The translations under genes were made by a program, and so were the position numbers. Of a stretch of 64,000 nucleotides of DNA, positions 43,901 through 51,915 are shown piece after piece. Where the stretch lies: NCBI RefSeq assembly GCF_030812195.1, contig NZ_JAUSSF010000004.1, positions 1 through 64,000 of the forward strand, read 5' to 3'. The number at the start of each line of letters is the position of its first letter. Position 1 is the first letter of the stretch. The stretch comes from Chryseobacterium lathyri. GTDB lineage: Bacteria > Bacteroidota > Bacteroidia > Flavobacteriales > Weeksellaceae. The notes under the pieces are model-generated. The model did no database searches and had not been told where the DNA came from. It saw only the letters and a list, made by a program, of their open reading frames with translations.

Positions 43901-44698
43901 TTATTGTATTGACATAGTCGGATAGGCTGCCATATAGGTTTTCAGCAACTTTCCTTTAGCGGAGTATTCTGAAATCTGATATCCTTTATTGGTATCTATC
44001 ATGATTTCGTAACTGTTGTCTTTTTTGATTATTTTCTTTTTGCCTTCTCCATATTTTATTTCCTTATTGATAAGTGTGCCTTTTTCATCAAATTTCTCTT
44101 CCATCCATGTGGCATCTTTTTCAAGGTTTTTAGTGCTGGTACGGCTTTCTATTTTATTGGTCTTGCCATAGTAAAATGTACGTGTACCTTTTATATCATC
44201 CTGAACATCCCAGCCGGAAAGGTTCATGCTTTTTGAATAAATAAGCGTTCCATCCTTGGCTCTGGATTCACTTTTAAAATCACCATTCGTTTCAAACTGC
44301 TTTTCATAGAAGATATCCTGATCAAAGTAACTGGTTTCTATAAGGGTTCCGTTCAGTTTTTTGTCGATTCTGATTAGAACACCGTCTTTGTATAGAGCCT
44401 TTACTACAAAATTCTTATCAGGAATTTCAAAGTTCATTTCACCGTCAATATTGCCTGAAACATTCACTTCAAATAATGATTTAACCGTTTTATCATTTTC
44501 CCCTTCTTCATCCATGAGCATGATGTATTTGCCGGGAGCCAGTTTCTTTCCGTCCTTATACAGGATGTGCTGCGGCTCATGCTTTTCCATTTCCTTCCCG
44601 ATACTGAAATCCTGCAGATCACTTTGTTTAATACTGATTTGTGCCTTTGCACAGAAAGCAATCATCAAAAGGGAAAGGATATATATTTTAAGCTTCAT
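43901..44698 (-). CDS. Secreted hypothetical protein with MORN-like strand repeats
   Basis: A 265-residue protein from the ATG giving MKLKIYILSLLMIAFCAKAQ, which is a clear Sec signal peptide; an upstream GTG-like extension would hide it. The mature protein is a chain of short beta hairpins with variable turns (YKDGKKLAPGKYIMLMDEEG, LYKDGVLIRIDKKLNGTLIE, EKFDEKGTLINKEIKYGEGK), like the MORN/YwqK-type repeats found in flavobacterial secreted proteins. No enzyme motif. The function is unknown and it is monocistronic. Confidence 0.6.
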   Translation of the reverse strand: MKLKIYILSLLMIAFCAKAQISIKQSDLQDFSIGKEMEKHEPQHILYKDGKKLAPGKYIMLMDEEGENDKTVKSLFEVNVSGNIDGEMNFEIPDKNFVVKALYKDGVLIRIDKKLNGTLIETSYFDQDIFYEKQFETNGDFKSESRAKDGTLIYSKSMNLSGWDVQDDIKGTRTFYYGKTNKIESRTSTKNLEKDATWMEEKFDEKGTLINKEIKYGEGKKKIIKKDNSYEIMIDTNKGYQISEYSAKGKLLKTYMAAYPTMSIQ

Positions 44699-44921
44699 CG
44701 TATTATTGTATTCGTTTTGTCCGGGGTTAAGATAGGGATAATATTCTACAACATTTCCCAACAGAACTGTAATAAGCTACAGCTTCCTTCTTCATAAGAT
44801 GATAAGAGCATACAAGAGGAAAATACAACAGATGGGAATGCCTAATTGGGTATAGTAATCGATACTATCCTAAAAAGTATTGAATTAAAAAAGCCAGGTC
44901 CCGGATTTATACTCTGAACCT

Positions 44922-45467
44922 CTATTTTACTTTTTCCAGGAGATATAATTTAGTCCCTGAAAAAGCAAGTTTAGGCATCAGGTTTCCTTCCAATACCATT
45001 GTCTTATTATTGACATCAATCACAGAAATGTAATTATTGGAATTATACTCTATATAATTTTCTTTTTCTTTGGTCAGAGGATTTTTCCCGAATTCCATAG
45101 AATATTTCACCCAGTCTTCTTCATCAGAACTGCAGTGTACCGGTTTGAATTTAGATTTTTTAGCCTTGAAAATGATCTGATCATAACTATCCGTACAATC
45201 TGAAGTAAATGTGCTCTCCGGATTCTGGTCTTTTGAAAAGTCTTCAAAGGAACCTTTATAAACGCCTACTATTTTCCAGGTTCCGTCCAGACGGTCTCCA
45301 TCTATTTTTCCTTTAGCTTTGCTTACCGCCCAGCTGATGCCATTTACGGTTCCTTTTACAGCTTTGTAGCCTATGGTTGCAGCTCCTGTCACTACCTTTG
45401 CAGCAGTTCTTACAACGCAAGAGTTTAGCACAAACGCGGCTGAGATTAGGAATATTATTTTTTTCAT
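44922..45467 (-). CDS. Hypothetical lipoprotein
   Basis: A 181-residue lipoprotein with lipobox VLNSC (Cys17). A small-residue helix (TAAKVVTGAATIGYKAVKGT) follows. The rest (GTWKIVGVYKGSFEDF onward) alternates strands with conserved-looking Gly and Trp, like a small beta-barrel or lipocalin-like fold. It ends in KLYLLEKVK. I do not recognise a named family. A TATCTTCG (45488-45495, minus strand), one mismatch from the -7 consensus, lies 20 nt upstream. Confidence 0.6.
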   Translation of the reverse strand: MKKIIFLISAAFVLNSCVVRTAAKVVTGAATIGYKAVKGTVNGISWAVSKAKGKIDGDRLDGTWKIVGVYKGSFEDFSKDQNPESTFTSDCTDSYDQIIFKAKKSKFKPVHCSSDEEDWVKYSMEFGKNPLTKEKENYIEYNSNNYISVIDVNNKTMVLEGNLMPKLAFSGTKLYLLEKVK

Positions 45468-45495
45468 ATGATCAAGTATATTAAATACGAAGATA

Positions 45496-45586
45496 AGATT
45501 TTAAAAATATTATGATCACTCCTGCAGTTGGGTTTTCCATTTTAATGGTCAGTCATCTTGAAAAAGCATATTTTTCAAAAAAATAT
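45496..45586. other. Gene-free gap beside the biosynthetic cluster
   Basis: Part of a 317-bp stretch (45468-45784) without a supported gene. Two rightward frames (45512-45700 and 45558-45755) run across the strong hairpin at 45587-45620, lack recognisable features and are discounted. Confidence 0.55.
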
Positions 45587-45625
45587 AAAAACAGCAAAAA
45601 CTTACATCTTTGCTGTTTTTTATAC
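45587..45625. terminator. Strong bidirectional terminator ending the terpene synthase operon
   Basis: A 12-bp stem (AAAAACAGCAAA 45587-45598 / TTTGCTGTTTTT 45609-45620) with a 10-nt loop has T-rich sequence on both sides. It is 165 nt past the stop of the last terpene synthase gene and marks the left end of the cluster. Confidence 0.8.
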
Positions 45626-45784
45626 TGCTCCAAAAGTATTGCATTGCAGCTATTTTTGTACAAAGATTCTGTGTGGGATAAGAATGTCATCTCCTATTGA
45701 TGCCATGTTTTATTGTTCTCTTTTGTTAAGGAGAATCTTTTTCCTATCCGTTTGATTGGCATTATAATATAATTCTGACAACCG

Positions 45785-46786
45785 CTAAATGGTTTTCATA
45801 GCATTACTAATTTCCGGCCAGGCAAAACCCACGCCTCCATGCCGGTATCTTTCAGTTTCCAGATAAAAAGAATTCACTCCCTGAAGTCCAACTCCTGCAT
45901 AATAAACGAACTTGTCTACATGTTCCTGATACTCACCGAACTCGCGATACTCAGCGTGTAAGGCAAGTACTTTTGCCAGTTCTTCATTATGGATACGAAA
46001 TGCCTCTGAACAAGCATCCTCCAGTGAAAGGTTATATTCCTGCTGCAATACAAAAACCAGGTTAAAAACCTCTGTACCCTTCGCCATTTCTTTTGGCAGA
46101 GAGTGAATGTCATTTTGCCATGCAACAACCAGGGTCATATGAGATATCATTTTTTGAACGACAATATGCTCAAAAATATGTTCAGGAAGAACAAGACCAG
46201 ATTCAATCTCACCCAAGATCAGATAGGGGCGCATAAGAACAGAATATTCACGAATTGTTTTGAAAAGTGTGAGTGACGGCGGACGCTGTGCTATTTTATA
46301 AGGATATTCCAGCTCAATCCCATATCTGAAGGACTGATAAAAATAGTAAATAAAGCGTTCAACCCATATATCCGGCATCAAAGCACGAAACTCATCCCCA
46401 ATTAATGCCATATGATGATACAGGGCATTTTCTTCCGGCCTTGGCTGAGCCCCTTTAAGAATATCTACACAACGAATCCTTAACTGTTGGATTTCCTCCA
46501 GGGACGAATGTTCCACCTGATCATCAAGAGCAACGTATTGGAGCATAAACCTGTTGCATGGGATAGTCTGTTCATAGGTTAAGTCCGGCCACATACGGGC
46601 TGTGCACATGTGCAGCCTCATTTTTTTGTATGTTGTACGTTGTTTTTCTGTCAGGAAAGTGTAGTCATTGTCAATCCATCCATCCATATCTTTCCCCATC
46701 TGCTCTGCATGTGGATTGATCAGATCAGGCCAGGGATAATGGCCGCGTGGTAAATAATCTTTTGAATTATATTCTTCCGGTTTCAT
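45785..46786 (-). CDS. Class I terpene synthase with canonical metal-binding motifs
   Basis: A 333-residue single-domain bacterial terpene cyclase. The Asp-rich motif is DDQVE (88-92) in ALDDQVEHSS. The NSE triad is complete, NDIHSLPKE (225-233, ND-S-E), and the RY motif is in ETERYRHGG near the C-terminus. R179 in TIREYS fits the pyrophosphate-sensing Arg. It should ionise a prenyl diphosphate and cyclise it, probably sesqui- or diterpene scale; product not predictable. It is the second of two tandem terpene synthase genes (59-nt gap), next to a polyketide-type cluster. Confidence 0.85.
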   Translation of the reverse strand: MKPEEYNSKDYLPRGHYPWPDLINPHAEQMGKDMDGWIDNDYTFLTEKQRTTYKKMRLHMCTARMWPDLTYEQTIPCNRFMLQYVALDDQVEHSSLEEIQQLRIRCVDILKGAQPRPEENALYHHMALIGDEFRALMPDIWVERFIYYFYQSFRYGIELEYPYKIAQRPPSLTLFKTIREYSVLMRPYLILGEIESGLVLPEHIFEHIVVQKMISHMTLVVAWQNDIHSLPKEMAKGTEVFNLVFVLQQEYNLSLEDACSEAFRIHNEELAKVLALHAEYREFGEYQEHVDKFVYYAGVGLQGVNSFYLETERYRHGGVGFAWPEISNAMKTI

Positions 46787-46845
46787 TTTGTTTACGGTTT
46801 AAGTTTGTAGATTGAGAATATTTATAAGTTTATTTCTCTTTAATC

Positions 46846-47844
46846 TCATATTTGGTTCAGCTTTTCTTTCAGCTCTTTGGCCCCCGGAAATTCCATAGCA
46901 TTATAACGGCCAAGTTTTGTAGATATATTCTTCCACCCGCTCAAGACCATACTCATATAATGAACCCAATTGACAACGGCATCCTGCCAGATACCGAAGT
47001 CAGGCAAAGAAGACTGTAAGGCCACAAACTCTTTAAGATCTTCATTATGAAGGCGCAGATCTTCCAGACAAGCCTCTTCCAGAGAGATTTGACGTTCGTG
47101 CTGGATCACTTTAACAATATTATAATAAACACTGTCGGTGGCTTCATCTTTCACTACGGACTGCACTTCATTGAAATAAGTTACCAGATGGCAGGCCAGG
47201 GTCTGCAGGCGGCGGATGACCGGATGCTCGTGTATTTCCTGTGGCAGAATGATTCCTGTTTCTACCTCTGTAAGCTGCAGAAAAGGATAGAGACAGATAG
47301 AATCTTCCCGTAAAGCAATACATTCTTCTATAGTTGGAAACATTTTTTTCTCCTTATATTGAAGTTCAGTTTCCAGTCCGGTAAAATACCTGCTGATCAT
47401 CTTTGTAAACCGGATAATTGATTCCTGAGGGATAAACTGCAACAGCTCCTGCCTTAATGAAGCCAGCATAGATCCTAGTGGTATTGTTGATTCTTCAGCA
47501 CTTATTTCACCATTGAGAACTGCAACGGATTGGATATGTATTTTTTTAATATCTCCGGATACACTTTCCTCGTACAGGTCATCATTGTACAGTGTCCACA
47601 ACATCAGCCTGCAGATGGGTTTGAAACGTTCAAGCGATGCTGTGGGAAACCATTGTGCAGCGATATGTGCAGTTTTAGTTTTCTTATACTTTTTTCGGAG
47701 GTCGGGATTCTGCTCATAAAGCCACAGATATTCCCCGTCTATCCATTGATTTTCAGTAATCTCTTGCAGCTGGTCTGCGTGTGGATTCTTTAATGTCGGG
47801 AACGGATAATTAAATTGTGTGTTAAGTAGTTCAAGTGTGTTCAT
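46846..47844 (-). CDS. Class I terpene synthase with altered NSE motif
   Basis: A 332-residue terpene synthase, paralogous to its neighbour and colinear with it. The Asp-rich motif is DDLYE at the same positions 88-92. The second motif reads NEVQSVVKD at 225-233: relative to the paralog's NDxxSxxxE, Asp226 is Glu and Glu233 is Asp, i.e. the two acidic residues are exchanged in identity. An RY is retained near the C-terminus (LGRYN). Metal binding may be kept with changed geometry, so the enzyme could be active with a different product. First of the terpene synthase pair, behind a 554-nt gap. Confidence 0.82.
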   Translation of the reverse strand: MNTLELLNTQFNYPFPTLKNPHADQLQEITENQWIDGEYLWLYEQNPDLRKKYKKTKTAHIAAQWFPTASLERFKPICRLMLWTLYNDDLYEESVSGDIKKIHIQSVAVLNGEISAEESTIPLGSMLASLRQELLQFIPQESIIRFTKMISRYFTGLETELQYKEKKMFPTIEECIALREDSICLYPFLQLTEVETGIILPQEIHEHPVIRRLQTLACHLVTYFNEVQSVVKDEATDSVYYNIVKVIQHERQISLEEACLEDLRLHNEDLKEFVALQSSLPDFGIWQDAVVNWVHYMSMVLSGWKNISTKLGRYNAMEFPGAKELKEKLNQI

Positions 47845-48398
47845 GGTTTTATTATTTTGCTTTTTTCACATAAGGGTAATATTTCCAGGTACAGTTAGTC
47901 CAAATTGGTCACTGATAAACAGGACAAATGAGGCAACTAAAAAGATAATGTTAAAGAATCTGAATATACATTTCACCAAAATGCAACCCAATCAATAAGC
48001 TCATCCTTTTTTGACATATCGAAAAATAATTTAATATAAACTAATCCCAACCTAGTCAAAAATATCTGTAATTCTAGTAAAATAAGAAGCTGATATCGGT
48101 AACCACATCCACATTGAGATTATTAGTTATATTTTCTGTAATAGGATAGTGTAGGTTTAAAATTCGGAATAAGACCACTTCCTGAGCTCTATGGTAAGAA
48201 AAATTTTCATAAGTTTTAATTTGGTTATTAATATTTTTATGGCATTAGTTTGTAGCAATGAAAATAATAAAAAATACAATAAGATTCAAATTTATTTCAC
48301 ACCGAATTGATAAAAATATAACAACATACTGAAATTACAGTATTAATAGCCTTTTAAGAGTAAAAAAAATTTAATTAATTGATAATCTGCACAACATC
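47845..48398 (-). promoter_or_regulatory. 554-bp intergenic region upstream of the terpene synthase pair
   Basis: No gene supported. A -7 candidate on the minus strand is TATTTTTG at 48057-48064, about 210 nt before the first terpene synthase ATG. The long gap suggests the terpene synthases have their own promoter and regulation, apart from the overlapping genes to the right. No clear hairpin terminator for the upstream genes was found. Confidence 0.4.
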
Positions 48399-48737
48399 TT
48401 AAAAAATATCCACTTCAATATCAATGTCTATATCCTCTATTTCTATACGATTGATGCTGTCCAGCTGAAATGTCCCTTTTGCTGAAAAAGATTTATTGTA
48501 AATGATATTATCCTCCTCATTACTTGATTGCAATGTTAAGTTACACAAAAAAAAGCCTTCTTTAACTGAAAATGTTTTTGAAGAATCGTCAACAAAAATA
48601 TCCTCTTGATTGATCTCCACCTGCCAATTTTTACAGGCATAATTTTCCGGCTGTGTATTGTTTAATACATCATTCCAAATTCCGTAATCATTGCTAAATT
48701 TTTCTGCAATGTGATCTTTAATCTTGTTAATTTCCAT
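48399..48737 (-). CDS. Small acidic hypothetical protein in the biosynthetic cluster
   Basis: A 112-residue protein without signal or membrane segments, rich in Asp, Glu and Asn, ending in a strongly acidic stretch (IEIEDIDIDIEVDIF). Residues ~40-100 look like beta-strands. I recognise no family. It is 36 nt downstream of the membrane protein gene and in the same orientation, so it may be the last gene of the polyketide operon, but a separate promoter is possible. Confidence 0.5.
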   Translation of the reverse strand: MEINKIKDHIAEKFSNDYGIWNDVLNNTQPENYACKNWQVEINQEDIFVDDSSKTFSVKEGFFLCNLTLQSSNEEDNIIYNKSFSAKGTFQLDSINRIEIEDIDIDIEVDIF

Positions 48738-48773
48738 GGTTAATAGTTTTTTGATGTTAAAAATTAAAGTAAT

Positions 48774-49310
48774 TTAGTATTTGGCCATCCCAGGCTTATA
48801 CATCCATCTTTTCAACCTCCAGATAGGCACGTATACAAAAATTACAGACAATACCCCTGCCAGCAGTCCAACAAGTACAGCCATCGCTGTAGCATCCAGC
48901 TTATAGTATTTTGAAAAACCGTACTGCGCAAAAAGCAATACAGACAATACCAGTAATCCGGTAATAAGTCCGTGCAAAATACTCAGTTTTGCCATCAGTT
49001 TCTTTTTGTTAAGCTGCTCATCTACAGTAAACTCAATGGCGCCCTGCTCAGAAGCAATGACCACTCTGTTGATAATGTCAATCGTTAGGATTACTGGTAA
49101 AAAGATGGCCATGGGCAACGTCAGTCGAGCCAGATTTTGGGTTCCGGAAAAAAAGTGCGTGTATCCCAATTCCTGAAAGCTTGCGTAGGCAATAATGAAA
49201 TTGAAGAATACATTGGGAAGGACATAAAAGATCGCCCGCCTGATTAAAAAGCGTTTCAAGGTGGTTTTCCTGAGTTTTTTAGGCGGTGATGGCTTCAGTT
49301 TAAATTTCAT
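48774..49310 (-). CDS. Four-helix membrane protein in the biosynthetic cluster
   Basis: A 178-residue integral membrane protein with a very basic N-terminus (KFKLKPSPPKKLRKTTLKRF) and four hydrophobic segments (~28-48, 62-80, 108-128, 140-160). I do not recognise the family. Its start overlaps the end of the acyltransferase gene by 4 nt (ATGA), so it belongs to the operon and may export or organise the product at the membrane. Confidence 0.55.
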   Translation of the reverse strand: MKFKLKPSPPKKLRKTTLKRFLIRRAIFYVLPNVFFNFIIAYASFQELGYTHFFSGTQNLARLTLPMAIFLPVILTIDIINRVVIASEQGAIEFTVDEQLNKKKLMAKLSILHGLITGLLVLSVLLFAQYGFSKYYKLDATAMAVLVGLLAGVLSVIFVYVPIWRLKRWMYKPGMAKY

Positions 49311-50560
49311 AGCAACGAGGTCAGAAGTTCAATGGCTTTATCTTTAATCTTAACAGCTTCTTCTTTGGGAAGGAAATGCTCATTGGACATGAACGTAAAA
49401 TCCATTTGCTGATTGTACGTAGTTGCAACCAAAGTGTTCGAATTCAGCCACGGAAAAGCAACAGTCGGGCTGAAAATCGTTTCCACTTCAAAATTACTAT
49501 AATTGCTTGGAATATTGATTCTTCCCATATTGGAAAGCGTTACATCATGTCCGCCTTTACTGGATTTCAACAGGGAAACCATACGTTCAGCGACCGGATG
49601 CATCTGCTCACCCATCCATAGTAGCTCTCTAGCCTCCATCTTTTCTATTTTTTCTACAAGATCTTTTTTGATCTGCCTGGCATTATTCAGTATATCCGTA
49701 CTTCCTTTTTTTAATGACAATTCAACGGTTGGCGCGAAAGCAAATACATGATCCTGCCTGATCTCCGGAATAAAACGGCGAACATCTATAGGACTGATCA
49801 CCTTGCCTTTTGCCTGTTTTCCCTGAATCTCCTGAAAAGCCTGTATAAATGAAGAACAAAGCAAAGCATGTACAGAAACACCATGAGCTTTGGACTTTTC
49901 TGTTATTTGTGCGGTTGTGGCTGAATCCAATTTCCAATGAACAACGTAATTGCTACCAAGGTTTCTTATCTTACTTTTTCGCTGCATAAGAAAAAAGAGT
50001 CTGCCTATCATCAGATAAAAACGGGCTTTGCGCTTCTTTTTTTCCATATTGAAATCCAGAGGAAGAAAATCATCTACAGATCCGAAGATTTCATAGGGAT
50101 TCAATTTCAAAGAAGGATCATCCAGCAGAGAAAGAAGCTCTTTCATCAGGTTGACAATCGTGGTTCCATCACAGATGCAGTGCGGCAGCACCCAAAGGAT
50201 CTCAGAAATATTCTGTCCTTTAATCCAGACCAACCGGGCCAATGGTTCCTTCATACTTTCAAACAGACGGAACCACTCAGTTTCAGATTCCTGCAGCCAG
50301 TCTCCATCCGTTTGCCGTTCCACAATACGGAGCGGAATAGGTTCAATTTCTTTTTCTTCTATAAAAAACGGATACTTTTCACTGCTGCTATCAATCCTTG
50401 TTCTCAGCAAAGGATGCTTCTGCTGGATCTTTTCTAAAGCAGCCTTAAAGTTTTCTTCAGGGATATTCCCTTTGATTTTTGCCGTAAATATGCAATTGAC
50501 GGGTGTTTTGGGATCAACGTACATGATCCGTTCTACCATCATTAAATTTCGCCTGATCAT
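49307..50560 (-). CDS. Condensation-fold acyltransferase, copy 1
   Basis: A 417-residue stand-alone protein of the condensation/PapA/alcohol-acyltransferase superfamily, which moves an acyl group from CoA or ACP onto a hydroxyl or amine. The catalytic motif is PHCICDG, with His127 and Asp131 in the HxxxDG pattern; the extra His seen before it in copy 2 is Pro here. QQKHPLLRTRI and the C-terminal HFLPKEEAVKIKDKAIELL match copy 2, so the two are paralogs, probably from tandem duplication. It overlaps copy 2 and the membrane protein gene by 4 nt each. The donor is likely the cluster's polyketide. Confidence 0.75.
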   Translation of the reverse strand: MIRRNLMMVERIMYVDPKTPVNCIFTAKIKGNIPEENFKAALEKIQQKHPLLRTRIDSSSEKYPFFIEEKEIEPIPLRIVERQTDGDWLQESETEWFRLFESMKEPLARLVWIKGQNISEILWVLPHCICDGTTIVNLMKELLSLLDDPSLKLNPYEIFGSVDDFLPLDFNMEKKKRKARFYLMIGRLFFLMQRKSKIRNLGSNYVVHWKLDSATTAQITEKSKAHGVSVHALLCSSFIQAFQEIQGKQAKGKVISPIDVRRFIPEIRQDHVFAFAPTVELSLKKGSTDILNNARQIKKDLVEKIEKMEARELLWMGEQMHPVAERMVSLLKSSKGGHDVTLSNMGRINIPSNYSNFEVETIFSPTVAFPWLNSNTLVATTYNQQMDFTFMSNEHFLPKEEAVKIKDKAIELLTSLL

Positions 50561-51828
50561 AATACTGCTATGTGGTCTAATTGTAATTTTACCGTTTGAA
50601 TTACCTCATCACGAATGGCTAAGGCTTCGGCATACGGTAAATATCCTTCGCTTCCTACAAATGAAAAATCCATTTCCCCTCTGAATGTTGACGTTACCAT
50701 CGTTGTGGTATTGCCCAGAGGCCCTATCACAGAAGGACTGAAAATGGTATCCAGTGTAAATTCTTTGTATTGATGGGGAATCTGAATGCGACCCAGGTTG
50801 GAAAACATACAGTCGTTGGAAGACTTGCCATGCTTCAACAGCTTCGTGAAATTTTTCAAAGCATCATGCGCAGATTCCATCACCATCATGGTAATATAAG
50901 GATTCAGTTTGGAGGTCTTGCGTTCTACAGATTCCTGCATCAGTCTTAAATTTTCTGAAAAACTTATTTTTTGATTCGCTGAAACCACGATCATCAAACC
51001 GAAAGCAAAAATATGATCTTCTTTGATCTGCTTCGCAAAACGTCTGATATCTACCGGACAAGAAACCTTATTGAAAGCTGACTCACCTCTCACTTTTTTA
51101 AATGCCTGAAGCAATACTGCACTCAGAAAAGTATTAACGGTAATTTCCTGTAATTTGCAGTAGGCAATCAGTTCCTGGCTCATTTCTCTGTCAAATTTCC
51201 AGTGAATCAGGTAATCTTTCTGCCGGTCAACTGCTTTTTTACTGACAGGAATACATTTAATAGCTGTCGCTGCCAGTCTTCCGATCACTTTCGCTTTCAG
51301 TTTTTGTTTGCGGTTCGTTAAAATCTCAGAGGGAACCACATCCTGAATTCCGAGTATGGGATTTTCCACCCCAATTTCCGCAGAAGGACGATCCAGCAGC
51401 TGTAAAAATTCATACAGGAAAGCCATCGCAGAACCTCCGTCGCATAAACAATGATGAAAAGAAAAAAGCATATCCGAAACCTCTTCCCCTTTGATCCATA
51501 CAAAGCGGATCAGCGGCAACTCTTCATAATTAAATAAAGTTTGCCACTCTCTTCGGGATTCTTCTTTCCAGTCATCTTCGCCTTTTCGGGGCACAATCCG
51601 TATCGGGATCGGCAGATGATTTTCCGGAACCTCAAACCATGGGATATTATTTACGTCATAGCTGATGAGTGCTCTCAACCACGGATGCTTGCCCTGAATC
51701 AAGTTCAAGGCATGTTGGATATTTTCCTCTTGAAATGTCCCACGCAGCCGGAACGGAATAACCGCATTAAAGGGTTCTGTACCGTCACCCAGCAGCATGC
51801 GCTCGCCAAATAACAATTTTCTTTTCAT
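50557..51828 (-). CDS. Condensation-fold acyltransferase, copy 2
   Basis: A 423-residue paralog of the next gene, with the complete HHxxxDG motif HHCLCDG (125-131; catalytic His126). It shares QGKHPWLRALI and the end GYLPYAEALAIRDEVIQTVK with copy 1. No adenylation or carrier domain is attached, so it is not a peptide synthetase. It fits a transferase that esterifies a sugar or alcohol with an ACP-bound acyl chain, like PapA-type enzymes. Translationally coupled to copy 1 by a 4-nt overlap. It starts 87 nt after the glycosyltransferase gene. Confidence 0.75.
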   Translation of the reverse strand: MKRKLLFGERMLLGDGTEPFNAVIPFRLRGTFQEENIQHALNLIQGKHPWLRALISYDVNNIPWFEVPENHLPIPIRIVPRKGEDDWKEESRREWQTLFNYEELPLIRFVWIKGEEVSDMLFSFHHCLCDGGSAMAFLYEFLQLLDRPSAEIGVENPILGIQDVVPSEILTNRKQKLKAKVIGRLAATAIKCIPVSKKAVDRQKDYLIHWKFDREMSQELIAYCKLQEITVNTFLSAVLLQAFKKVRGESAFNKVSCPVDIRRFAKQIKEDHIFAFGLMIVVSANQKISFSENLRLMQESVERKTSKLNPYITMMVMESAHDALKNFTKLLKHGKSSNDCMFSNLGRIQIPHQYKEFTLDTIFSPSVIGPLGNTTTMVTSTFRGEMDFSFVGSEGYLPYAEALAIRDEVIQTVKLQLDHIAVL

Positions 51829-51915
51829 CTGTAGATATCTATCTTTTTTAAAGGTCTTATGGAATCACGTTGTCTTTATCAGTGGCTGTATTTACCAATA
51901 ATGGCAATTTTAGGC

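Noticed and set aside
45512..45755. Two overlapping small rightward frames next to the terpene synthase
   Set aside because: Both cross a strong 12-bp terminator hairpin and have no conserved feature.
49937..50684. Plus-strand frames of 166 and 177 codons in the acyltransferase region
   Set aside because: Antisense to two clearly coding condensation-fold genes with intact motifs.
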